Source: Leptolyngbyaceae cyanobacterium C42_A2020_001
GTDB taxonomy: Bacteria; Cyanobacteriota; Cyanobacteriia; Leptolyngbyales; Leptolyngbyaceae
Assembly (NCBI GenBank): GCA_015272515.1
Contig: JACYLN010000104.1
Location: 1 to 36,264 of the forward strand
Direction: 5' to 3'
DNA length: 36,264 nucleotides
Under the pieces are notes generated by a model. That model had not been told where the DNA came from, did not search any database, and saw only the letters and a list, made by a program, of their open reading frames with translations. Position 1 is the stretch's first letter; each line of letters opens with the position of its first letter. The position numbers and the translations under genes were made by a program. Below, piece after piece: positions 14,642-21,925 of the stretch.

Positions 14642-15982
14642 TCAGAGTGCAATTTTGCTAAAAGGATAAGGCTTTGCTGGCATTGTTCCAGACCATTTGA
14701 GGACAACAACTTCTTCTCGGATTTGTTCTTTAATTGCGGTGGCTAATCGAGTCCGAAACAAGTCAACCCGCACAACTTCATAACCTAGACCCTCAGCAAT
14801 TTCAGCGAGTAAATTTCCAGTCCGAACCATCACCTGAAGATAGGATTTTTGATCGCCCACTACATACCCTAAACTGGCTCCTGGTCTTAGAACGTGACGA
14901 AGGTCAGCCAGATGCTTTGCCATCCCCCCAAAGTAGAGCTTAACAGCACGATGATAGAGTCGTTCAAAACCACTCGTTTTACCCAGTTCGATTCTGCGAG
15001 CCTCTATTTCGGTGGCAATCCGTTGAATCTCTGGATGGGTTGCAACCCAAATATCATCGGTGTCTGCCTTGAATACATTGCGAGTGTTCGATCGCACCAA
15101 TCCTTCTTTAAATTTTCGCAATTGAGCTTTGTTCTGAATAAAACCCAACACGACTGATTCCAGGCGAGTGGCGCGGGTGTAGTCTTTTTCGTTTGGGTAA
15201 GGTGGCGACGTGAATACAGCATCTACCGAAGCGGGTTCCAGAACTTGCAGAATTTGACGGGCATCGGCGCGATGAACTTGAGTAGGGATAAAACGATGCG
15301 ATCGCACGGCTTGTAAATCTTTCCCAATGGTTTGCACCTGTTGCAACCAGGCGGCAATCACGGGCGCATCCGGCTTGGCTTTGGTGACACCCACTTCAGG
15401 CTTAAAGTGCAAATTTCCAATCGACGTAACTAGCGCTTTTGCCAGTGCCAATTCCAAATGCTGTGTATGTTGATTGTGCAGTCTAATTTGTTCGAGCAGC
15501 ACCAACGTTTTGTGTAGCGGCAAAGGACTGATTGAACTGGTTTGATCTTTGGCATGTTTGAGCAAAATCTTGGCGCTATCTTCAGGTAAGGTTCGCCAAA
15601 TGCCAGCTTCTTTCTCCACAAGGCGATCGCTCGCTTCTGCAATTCGATAAGCGCTCTCCATCAATGTTTGAGCATCAGGCAGCCAATCAGCTTTGGTTGA
15701 ACCCGCAAACCAGGCCATCGGATTAGCTTCCACACCCACGCTGGCAATGCCTTGCTTCTTACATTCCACAACAGTTGTTCCGGTGCCGCAAAAGGGATCA
15801 AGCACGCACTGTTGCGGTTCCACACCAAATTTGTGCAAATACGCTTGAACGAGATGGGGTGGGAAGGATAGCACAAAGCGATACCAGTCATGCACGGGGC
15901 GATCGCAATCCCTGATCTGGTTTAATTCTGGACGACTGCGATCGTCCCCGGAAACGCTCTCATTTGTGTTCAATGGAACCAT
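14642..15982 (-). CDS. Site-specific DNA methyltransferase (N4-cytosine/N6-adenine type)
   Basis: This 446-residue protein has the SAM-binding motif DPFCGTGTT (62-70) and the catalytic motif TSPPY (258-262). The order, with about 190 residues between, places the target-recognition part centrally, as in alpha-type amino-methyltransferases. The N-terminal HDWYRFVLSFPPHLV is characteristic of a bacterial methylase group often annotated DNA methylase N-4/N-6. TSPPY is most often N4-cytosine, but adenine cannot be excluded. No restriction endonuclease gene is nearby, so it appears solitary. It lies opposite to livG and livF, between them, suggesting later insertion, and is divergent from livF across about 210 nt. 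Confidence 0.88.
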   Translation of the reverse strand: MVPLNTNESVSGDDRSRPELNQIRDCDRPVHDWYRFVLSFPPHLVQAYLHKFGVEPQQCVLDPFCGTGTTVVECKKQGIASVGVEANPMAWFAGSTKADWLPDAQTLMESAYRIAEASDRLVEKEAGIWRTLPEDSAKILLKHAKDQTSSISPLPLHKTLVLLEQIRLHNQHTQHLELALAKALVTSIGNLHFKPEVGVTKAKPDAPVIAAWLQQVQTIGKDLQAVRSHRFIPTQVHRADARQILQVLEPASVDAVFTSPPYPNEKDYTRATRLESVVLGFIQNKAQLRKFKEGLVRSNTRNVFKADTDDIWVATHPEIQRIATEIEARRIELGKTSGFERLYHRAVKLYFGGMAKHLADLRHVLRPGASLGYVVGDQKSYLQVMVRTGNLLAEIAEGLGYEVVRVDLFRTRLATAIKEQIREEVVVLKWSGTMPAKPYPFSKIAL

Positions 15983-16044
15983 CTACCGCTACATCTAGCG
16001 TTATCAATTGAATGTGAAAAGAGTGAGTGAATAGTAATTGACCT

Positions 16045-16080
16045 CCTGCCGGAATGCAAGCAATTGCTTCGGTGAGCAGG
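16045..16080. promoter_or_regulatory. Palindromic candidate operator upstream of livF
   Basis: AAGCAATTGCTT (16058-16069) is a perfect 12-bp palindrome flanked by CCTGC (16045-16049) and its complement GCAGG (16076-16080). It lies in the divergent region between the methyltransferase and livF. A DNA-binding site or RNA hairpin are both possible; no matching known operator was recognised. Confidence 0.35.
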
Positions 16081-16192
16081 GTTATACCCTTTTAATCTCG
16101 GCACGCTATAGAACATTTGCACTTTATCAGAGAAACGTTTGGGGAAAAATCCTTTTTGATGGCAGAATTTGAGGAAATAGGATTGCTCAACT

Positions 16193-16909
16193 ATGGAACC
16201 CTCTCCCCTCCTTGAACTTGCAAGACTCAGCATCAATTACGGCGGCATTCAAGCGCTGCAAGATATCGATCTGGTGATTCATCGTGGGGAAGTAGTGACG
16301 CTGATTGGAGCTAATGGAGCTGGGAAAACCACCACCTTGAGGGCAATTTCGCGCATTGTCGCGGTACGACAGGGACGGATTCTTTACGATGGGCGAGACA
16401 TTACCCGCAAACGTGCTCACGAAGTCGTGAATCTCGGCATCGCTCACAGTCCTGAAGGGCGGCGGATTTTGGCACGGATGACGGTGCTGGATAATTTGGA
16501 ACTGGGGGCTTACACGCGCCGCGATCGCCTCGGTGTTAAAGCAGACATTGAAAAGCAGTTCCTCACCTTTCCGCGATTGGCAGAACGGAAGTCTCAACAA
16601 GCGGGAACCTTGAGCGGTGGGGAACAACAGATGTTAGCGATCGCGCGGGCGTTGATGAGTCGTCCTAAGTTGCTGTTGTTGGATGAACCCAGTTTGGGAT
16701 TGGCTCCGGCGATCGTTCGTGAAATTTTTGGCATTATTCAGAATCTGCGAACCACCGGAGTGACGATTCTGCTAGTTGAGCAAAATGCCATACTGGCTTT
16801 GCAAACGGCTGATCGCGGTTATGTGTTGGAGGCAGGACGTATCATCCTGTCCGGCAATGCCTCTGAGCTAATCGAGGACGATCGCGTGAAGCAAGCCTAT
16901 CTGGGCTAG
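16193..16909 (+). CDS. livF: Branched-chain/neutral amino acid ABC transporter ATPase LivF (NatE-like)
   Basis: This 238-residue ABC ATPase has Walker A GANGAGKT (39-46), signature LSGGEQ (140-145) and Walker B LLLLDEP (160-166). PEGRRILARMTVLDNLELGAY (about 87-107) is a LivF hallmark. It hydrolyses ATP in the cytosol to drive amino-acid import with LivG, two membrane permeases and a binding protein. The ATG at 16193 follows AGGAAAT at a slightly long distance. LivF normally lies next to livG; here the methyltransferase and cassette intervene, so it needs its own promoter in the region from 15983. The product is full length. Confidence 0.93.
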   Translation: MEPSPLLELARLSINYGGIQALQDIDLVIHRGEVVTLIGANGAGKTTTLRAISRIVAVRQGRILYDGRDITRKRAHEVVNLGIAHSPEGRRILARMTVLDNLELGAYTRRDRLGVKADIEKQFLTFPRLAERKSQQAGTLSGGEQQMLAIARALMSRPKLLLLDEPSLGLAPAIVREIFGIIQNLRTTGVTILLVEQNAILALQTADRGYVLEAGRIILSGNASELIEDDRVKQAYLG

Positions 16910-16996
16910 GTATAGCAAAGTGCTGAGTAATGAGGACTGAGTGCTGAGAATGCAATCCAGTCACTTCAAGACTTTCAGCAGTTCGATAGTCCTAAC

Positions 16997-17782
16997 CTAT
17001 AGGAGTACCGCTATATCATCCGGATCAATGCCCAGCGATCGCAGTCGTTCCGCCAATCGTTCTGCCCGTTGCCGTTCTGCTTCAGCTTTTTGGCGTTCCG
17101 CTTCAAGCTGCTGGCGATTTTGTTCAGCTTGCTCGACTGCCCAGAGTAGTAGATTTCCAGACTCATCCCACCAACGCAGCCAATAACCAGAGCGCCCTTC
17201 TTTTTCGCCCTGCCAAACACCCAGGAACAACCGCATATCCTCCAACCAGTAGCGATCGCCATCATCAGAGGGTTTCACCTTATAGCCTTGCTCCTCTAAC
17301 TGGTGAACTTCCAAATCACCGCTGGCTGGATCGAATAAGACGTAAGTCGGGACTTGCAGAATCTTTTCGTAAAAGAACCATTTTCCGGGTGGGAAGGTTT
17401 GTTTCGATGAGTATTCGCCGCCATCGGTTTCAGACAAAAATTCCATTACCACTTTCGGCACTCCACCTTCCAGGTAGGGAGTGTAGCTGCGGCGATCGCG
17501 CCCTGTCACAATCGGCTCAACCCTGGCAACATAAAGCCAGCCAGGCGCTTTAATCACCAAGTTGTTATTCACCGTGGCGCAAATGCCCAAGTTACCCGCA
17601 ATCAACATTTCTGGCTGAATGTACCCAGCCAACTCCAGACTTTCTCGCAATGCCCCCGCAATCAACGGTTGACCAGTATTTTCCACAGGCTCGTCGTCCA
17701 GTTTGAAATCATCCGGTAAGGACTCCCACCGGATTGTGAAAGGGATTGAAGATGGAGTAGAGGGTTTGGGCGTAACAACCAT
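16997..17782 (-). CDS. Uma2-family (DUF820) putative endonuclease with coiled coil
   Basis: This 261-residue protein has the cyanobacterial Uma2/DUF820 domain (about 25-190), of the PD-(D/E)xK-like fold. Visible elements are PGWLYVAR, VVMEFLSETDGGEYSSK (E114 or nearby acid and a Lys), and the run YEKILQVPTYVLFDPASGDLEV. The C-terminal 50 residues are a charged coiled coil (AEQNRQQLEAERQ, AEAERQRAERLAERL) ending LRSLGIDPDDI, a tail shared with the second Uma2 protein at 19049. Such genes are expanded in cyanobacteria; some may be nucleases from mobile elements, but function is unproven. It is followed on the same strand by no gene and preceded, 37 nt away, by the oxidoreductase. Confidence 0.85.
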   Translation of the reverse strand: MVVTPKPSTPSSIPFTIRWESLPDDFKLDDEPVENTGQPLIAGALRESLELAGYIQPEMLIAGNLGICATVNNNLVIKAPGWLYVARVEPIVTGRDRRSYTPYLEGGVPKVVMEFLSETDGGEYSSKQTFPPGKWFFYEKILQVPTYVLFDPASGDLEVHQLEEQGYKVKPSDDGDRYWLEDMRLFLGVWQGEKEGRSGYWLRWWDESGNLLLWAVEQAEQNRQQLEAERQKAEAERQRAERLAERLRSLGIDPDDIAVLL

Positions 17783-17819
17783 TGCGACAACTCCTGGCGA
17801 TGGAATATCAGCATTGTAT

Positions 17820-18923
17820 CTAGGGCATGGACGGAACTTCTACCCAGGTTCCGGTGAGGTTCGATTCGTGGGCTAAGTCCATGAGTTGTTGAGAATACAC
17901 GCCTTCTGGCAGGGAGGGAGCCAGCGATCGCCCCTGATCCATGCCCTGCACCCAGCGATCAATGATGCGAACGAAGGGGGCAATCCGTCCATCCTCCCAG
18001 GTGCGGGGAAATTCCAGTTCAGCCGGAATTTCCAGTTCGGTCAGGGGTTCGGCGTTGTGGCTGCCCCAGAGTTGAAAGCCGTGTACATAGTCTTTCTGGT
18101 TACTGCTGCCGAGAGTCAATGTGCCGCGATCGCCATACACTTCCACCCAATGTCCCCGTCCCTGATAGGTTGCCGCGCTGAGGGAAATCTGGCAGGGGGT
18201 GCCATCAGCTAATTCAGCCATGATTAAACAAGTGTCATCCGCATCCACAGGCTTCAACTGTCCGCCGCTGGTGGGATCAGGACGTTGCGGCACGGAGACA
18301 GATAAACGGGCTGACAGGCGTTGAATTGGACCGAATAACCAGGCGATGTAATCAAACGCATGGGAACCGATCGCGCCCAATGCGCCGCCGCCTTTCTCCT
18401 TCTGGGCATACCAGTTCCAGGGACGGGAGGCATCCGCCCGACTCGATACCAGCCAATCAACTTTGATCAGGCGAGGTTGTCCCACATAGCCCTCTGCCAG
18501 GAGATCTGCCAACCGCAACCAGGCAGGGATGCAGCGAAACTCAAAGTTCATGGTGGTAACGAGGTTGTTCGCGATCGCCAAGTATTGCAACTCTTTTGCT
18601 TCTGCCGCATTCAAGGTTGTGGGCTTCTCTAGCAACAGGTGTTTGCCTGCTTGCAACACGGTTTTTGCCATCGGGTAGTGCAAGAAGGGCGGAGTGGAAA
18701 TGCTGACTCCCTGAACTTCTGGCAATGTCACAATCTCTTCTACCGATGAGCAGGCATGGGGAATGGCGTGGGTTTGGGCGATCGCTTCTGCTTTGGCGGG
18801 ATCGCGATGATATACGGCTACGATCCGCGTGCGATGGTGGGCTTGAAATGCTGGAATATGCACCTTTTGCCCAAACCCCGTACCAACAATCGCCACCCCA
18901 ATTTCAGCCTGAGCGGATACCAT
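17820..18923 (-). CDS. Gfo/Idh/MocA-family NAD(P)-dependent oxidoreductase
   Basis: This 367-residue protein has an N-terminal Rossmann domain (GVAIVGTGFGQKVHIPAF, 9-26) and the EKP motif (99-101), whose Lys is the usual catalytic residue. A C-terminal alpha/beta domain follows, with GGGALGAIGSHAFDY (178-192), where His188 is the expected second catalytic residue. Members oxidise or reduce sugars, inositols or related alcohols with NAD(P). Substrate is not evident. It is cytosolic with no signal peptide and full length. It is upstream of the Uma2 gene at 16997 on the same strand and divergent from the Uma2 gene at 19049, so promoters for both sides lie in 18924-19048. Confidence 0.9.
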   Translation of the reverse strand: MVSAQAEIGVAIVGTGFGQKVHIPAFQAHHRTRIVAVYHRDPAKAEAIAQTHAIPHACSSVEEIVTLPEVQGVSISTPPFLHYPMAKTVLQAGKHLLLEKPTTLNAAEAKELQYLAIANNLVTTMNFEFRCIPAWLRLADLLAEGYVGQPRLIKVDWLVSSRADASRPWNWYAQKEKGGGALGAIGSHAFDYIAWLFGPIQRLSARLSVSVPQRPDPTSGGQLKPVDADDTCLIMAELADGTPCQISLSAATYQGRGHWVEVYGDRGTLTLGSSNQKDYVHGFQLWGSHNAEPLTELEIPAELEFPRTWEDGRIAPFVRIIDRWVQGMDQGRSLAPSLPEGVYSQQLMDLAHESNLTGTWVEVPSMP

Positions 18924-19048
18924 TGCAATAACACCCGTAACTTTTCACTATCCACTATCCATTATTCACTGCCTACGCTTCTACATTCTTCATTCACTCA
19001 GCCCAAAAAACAGTACCATTGCAGGTAGGCGAAGGAGACATCTGTACT

Positions 19049-19840
19049 ATGTTGCAAGATCTAGAGACAGACATTGACTTGTCCCCAGACATCAGCCAGT
19101 TGGTGATTGAAGACGATGCACCCGTGGATAACTTAATTTCTGAGAAACAAATGCGGCTGCTGACCGAAACGCTCTACAGCAATCCGGGAGCGCTACCAGC
19201 CGAAAAGTTTCTGGTATCTGCCAATGTCGGCGTATTTTACGCGCTCAAACAACCACCGTTAGTCCCGGATGTGTTTTTGAGCCTGGATGTGGAAGTTCCG
19301 CAGGATTGGAGTCAAAAGCAAAATCGCACCTACTTCGTCTGGGAGTTTGGCAAACCGCCAGATGTGGTGATTGAGATTGTTTCTAATCGAGAAGGCAATG
19401 AGTTGGGTAGCAAACTCACCCGCTACGCGGATATTGGCGTTGCCTACTATGCCGTGTTCGATCCGCTTCAGCAGCTTGGCAATACCCTATTACGCACCTT
19501 TGAACGCTTGGGTAATCGCTACCAGGAAATGGTAGATACCTGGTTCAGCCCGATTGGGCTTGGCTTAACCCTGTGGGATGGTGAGTTTGAAGGTAAGCAA
19601 GACCGCTGGCTGCGCTGGTGTACGCAAGATGGAGTAGTCATCCCGACTGGCTTTGAGCGAGCAGAACAAGAACGAGAACGAGCAGAACAAGAACGGGAAC
19701 GAGCCGAGCAAGAACGGGAACGAGCCGAGCAAGAACGGGAACGAGCCGAGCAAGAACGGGAACGAGCCGAGCAGGCAGAAGCAAGGGCGGTTCGCCTGGC
19801 AGAGCAGTTGCGATCGCTGGGCATTGATCCAGACGCATAA
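19049..19840 (+). CDS. Uma2-family (DUF820) putative endonuclease with heptad-repeat tail
   Basis: From ATG 19049, preceded by AAGGAGA at 19032-19038, the product is 263 residues. A TTG ten codons upstream is in frame but less likely. The Uma2 domain (about 30-190) shows VPDVFLSLDVEV, PPDVVIEIVSNREGNELGSK and YADIGVAYYAVFDP, matching the D-x(n)-ExV-x(n)-K layout of PD-(D/E)xK-like folds. Residues about 204-250 are five to six copies of RAEQERE, a long coiled coil, ending LRSLGIDPD as in the other Uma2 protein. The DNA for this is a 21-bp tandem repeat likely to vary in copy number. Seven nt separate it from the helicase, so both are probably co-expressed. Confidence 0.85.
   Translation: MLQDLETDIDLSPDISQLVIEDDAPVDNLISEKQMRLLTETLYSNPGALPAEKFLVSANVGVFYALKQPPLVPDVFLSLDVEVPQDWSQKQNRTYFVWEFGKPPDVVIEIVSNREGNELGSKLTRYADIGVAYYAVFDPLQQLGNTLLRTFERLGNRYQEMVDTWFSPIGLGLTLWDGEFEGKQDRWLRWCTQDGVVIPTGFERAEQERERAEQERERAEQERERAEQERERAEQERERAEQAEARAVRLAEQLRSLGIDPDA
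19658..19783 (+). repeat. 21-bp tandem repeat in the Uma2 coding region
   Basis: Five near-identical 21-bp units (19658, 19679, 19700, 19721, 19742) and a diverged sixth (19763-19783) encode RAEQERE heptads. Units 3-5 are identical. In-frame expansion or loss would only change coiled-coil length. Confidence 0.9.
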
Positions 19841-19846
19841 CGGCAC

Positions 19847-21343
19847 ATGTCCCGAACACCCACCCTGACCTACGATCGCGGCACTTTGATTTTGCATCCA
19901 CCCCCCCGCGGCAAAGAGTGGATGGATTTCGCGACCTGGGACGATCGCATTGAGCGGTTTCGCATTCCAGCGATACATTACCGCGATCTAGTGTTAGCAC
20001 TGCGGGCAAGCAACACGGAAATTATCGACAACGCCAAAGGCTTTCAAGAAGTTGAACTTATCCCCAGCCTGGAAATGGAACCCTACCCGCATCAGCAGGA
20101 GGCATTGAATGCGTGGAAGCAGTCATCCCGACTAGGCGTAGTCGTTTTACCCACCGCCGCAGGTAAAACCTATCTGGCGCAACTGGCAATGCAATCCACC
20201 CAGCGCAGCACATTGATCATAGTGCCGACCCTGGATTTGATGCACCAGTGGTACGCCCATTTAGTCGCAGCCTTTCCTGACACCGAGATTGGCGTGTTGG
20301 GAGGCGGTTCGCGAGACAGAACTCCAATTCTGGTGGCAACTTACGACAGTGCCGCAATTCACGCTGAAACATTGGGGAACCAATACGGGCTGCTGGTGTT
20401 TGATGAGTGTCATCATTTACCCAGCGATTTTAACCGGGTGATTGCTGAGTATGCGATCGCGCCTTACCGTTTGGGGTTGACCGCTACACCTGAACGCACT
20501 GATGGCAAACACGCCGATCTGGAAACCTTAATTGGCGCAGAAGTATATCGCCGCACGGCTGAGGAATTGTCGGGAACCGCGTTGGCGCGACACAATGCCG
20601 TACAAATTAAGGTGCATTTATCGAAACAAGAACGGGAGCGCTACGATCGCTTGATTCAAGTCCGCAATGCCTTTTTGAAAGAAGCGAACATTTTCCTCAG
20701 CAGCACGCAAGGTTGGCAGCGATTTGTTCAGGCAAGTGCTCGTTCCAAAGCCGGACGCAAAGCCATGCTGGCTCATCAAGAAGCGAAAGCGATCGCCTTT
20801 GGCACGGAGGGCAAATTACGCGTCCTCGCTGATTTGCTGACCAATCACTATCCCGAACGCACGCTGATTTTCACCGATGACAACGCCACCGTTTACCGCA
20901 TTTCTCAGGACTTTTTGATTCCGGCAATTACGCACCAGACGGGCATTAAAGAGCGACACGACATTCTCACCCGGTTTAAACAAGGTGAATATCGAGTGTT
21001 GGTGGCATCGAGGGTATTGAATGAAGGCGTAGATGTGCCGGATGCGAGTGTCGCGATCGTGCTCTCAGGTACCGGCTCAACTCGTGAATACATTCAACGA
21101 CTGGGGCGGATTTTGCGGAAGGGCAACGATCCCAGCAAGTTTGCCCAACTGTATGAAGTCATTGCCGAAGATACGAGTGAAGAAAATGTATCGCGACGGC
21201 GACGGGGTAAGCTAACAGCACCGAAATCACCGCAACGCCAACTAGAATTGGTACCTTATTCGATTGCACCCACTTCTATTCCACGAGCAGCGGAAACTCC
21301 ATCAAAGTGGAGCGATCGCGCGTCTCAAGACGAGTTGGACTAG
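19847..21343 (+). CDS. XPB-like superfamily 2 DNA helicase
   Basis: This 498-residue helicase has Walker A LPTAAGKT (101-108), the DEAH-box variant DECHH (186-190), motif III TATPER (212-217), and C-terminal motifs including LIFTDDNATVYRI, ASRVLNEGVDVPDASVAI and YIQRLGRILRKG. The Q-motif-like PYPHQQEALNAW lies at 79-90. This fits bacterial/archaeal XPB-type or RecG-unrelated SF2 helicases of DNA repair. The DECHH in place of DEAH is normal in this group. Residues 1-78 form a short N-terminal domain similar to that in XPB-like proteins. The final 50 residues are basic and then low-complexity. Start ATG is 7 nt after the Uma2 gene, suggesting translational coupling. Confidence 0.9.
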   Translation: MSRTPTLTYDRGTLILHPPPRGKEWMDFATWDDRIERFRIPAIHYRDLVLALRASNTEIIDNAKGFQEVELIPSLEMEPYPHQQEALNAWKQSSRLGVVVLPTAAGKTYLAQLAMQSTQRSTLIIVPTLDLMHQWYAHLVAAFPDTEIGVLGGGSRDRTPILVATYDSAAIHAETLGNQYGLLVFDECHHLPSDFNRVIAEYAIAPYRLGLTATPERTDGKHADLETLIGAEVYRRTAEELSGTALARHNAVQIKVHLSKQERERYDRLIQVRNAFLKEANIFLSSTQGWQRFVQASARSKAGRKAMLAHQEAKAIAFGTEGKLRVLADLLTNHYPERTLIFTDDNATVYRISQDFLIPAITHQTGIKERHDILTRFKQGEYRVLVASRVLNEGVDVPDASVAIVLSGTGSTREYIQRLGRILRKGNDPSKFAQLYEVIAEDTSEENVSRRRRGKLTAPKSPQRQLELVPYSIAPTSIPRAAETPSKWSDRASQDELD

Positions 21344-21439
21344 CTGTGCTAGTCTGACATATAGAGGTTCAACAGCTACAGTTAACAGCCAGTCAATCGG
21401 GGTGAATTCACTACGCTCAGTCACCAGGAGATTGAATTT

Positions 21440-21820
21440 ATGAAAACGCTGATAGCCAGCATCTCTGGCGCGATCGCAACGTTGTTCCTTGCAGCACCAA
21501 GCACCGCAAATCCCATTTATTTACCCAACAACACTGTTCAAATCTACTCTTACCCAACACGGCGGCTCCCGGTTGCCTACCCTCGGTATTCCGTCTTTGG
21601 GCAACCGTATCAGTTACCACCCTCCCGCCCAACGCCGGTGTTGCCAGGTCCAACCCTTATCCCTGTTCCAAGCAGTTCTAAAGTTCCGATCATCACTTAT
21701 CCATCGGTTCAGTTTTATCCTCAAACGCGATCAATTTATCAGCATCCAGTCCAGCATTACCCAATTTATTCCAGACCCCGTTCAACAATTTATAGAATCT
21801 ATGTAGTTCCCGGAAATTAA
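21440..21820 (+). CDS. Exported Pro/Tyr-rich hypothetical protein
   Basis: This 126-residue protein starts MKTLIASISGAIATLFLAAPSTANP, a clear Sec signal peptide with cleavage near STA-NP. The mature part is rich in Pro, Tyr and Ser with no Cys and short repeats such as YPIYSRP and HPVQHYP, suggesting an unfolded surface or cell-wall protein. AGGAG at 21427-21431 supports the ATG. No family is recognised. It lies 96 nt after the helicase and ends before a hairpin shared with the convergent membrane-protein gene. Confidence 0.7.
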   Translation: MKTLIASISGAIATLFLAAPSTANPIYLPNNTVQIYSYPTRRLPVAYPRYSVFGQPYQLPPSRPTPVLPGPTLIPVPSSSKVPIITYPSVQFYPQTRSIYQHPVQHYPIYSRPRSTIYRIYVVPGN

Positions 21821-21874
21821 ACACAGAAACTCGACGAATTGTGTTTTCAACAATTTATGTCTCAAATCCTGATG

Positions 21875-21903
21875 GCCGTTGCTCTCTCAAAGATAGCAAC
21901 GGC
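21875..21903. terminator. Hairpin between convergent genes
   Basis: GCCGTTGCT (21875-21883) and AGCAACGGC (21895-21903) form a perfect 9-bp stem. Neither strand has a strong U-tract directly after it, so it may be a weak bidirectional terminator or an mRNA-end stabiliser. Confidence 0.5.
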
Positions 21904-21925
21904 TGTAACACCAACAGTTGATGCG

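Noticed and set aside
13546-16192. Methyltransferase and cassette gene as a restriction-modification pair
   Set aside because: The cassette protein shows EF-Tu-like features, not nuclease motifs, and carries its own attC, so it seems an independent insertion.
19519-20009. Two overlapping minus-strand frames of over 110 codons
   Set aside because: They are produced by the 21-bp tandem repeat of the Uma2 gene read in antisense.
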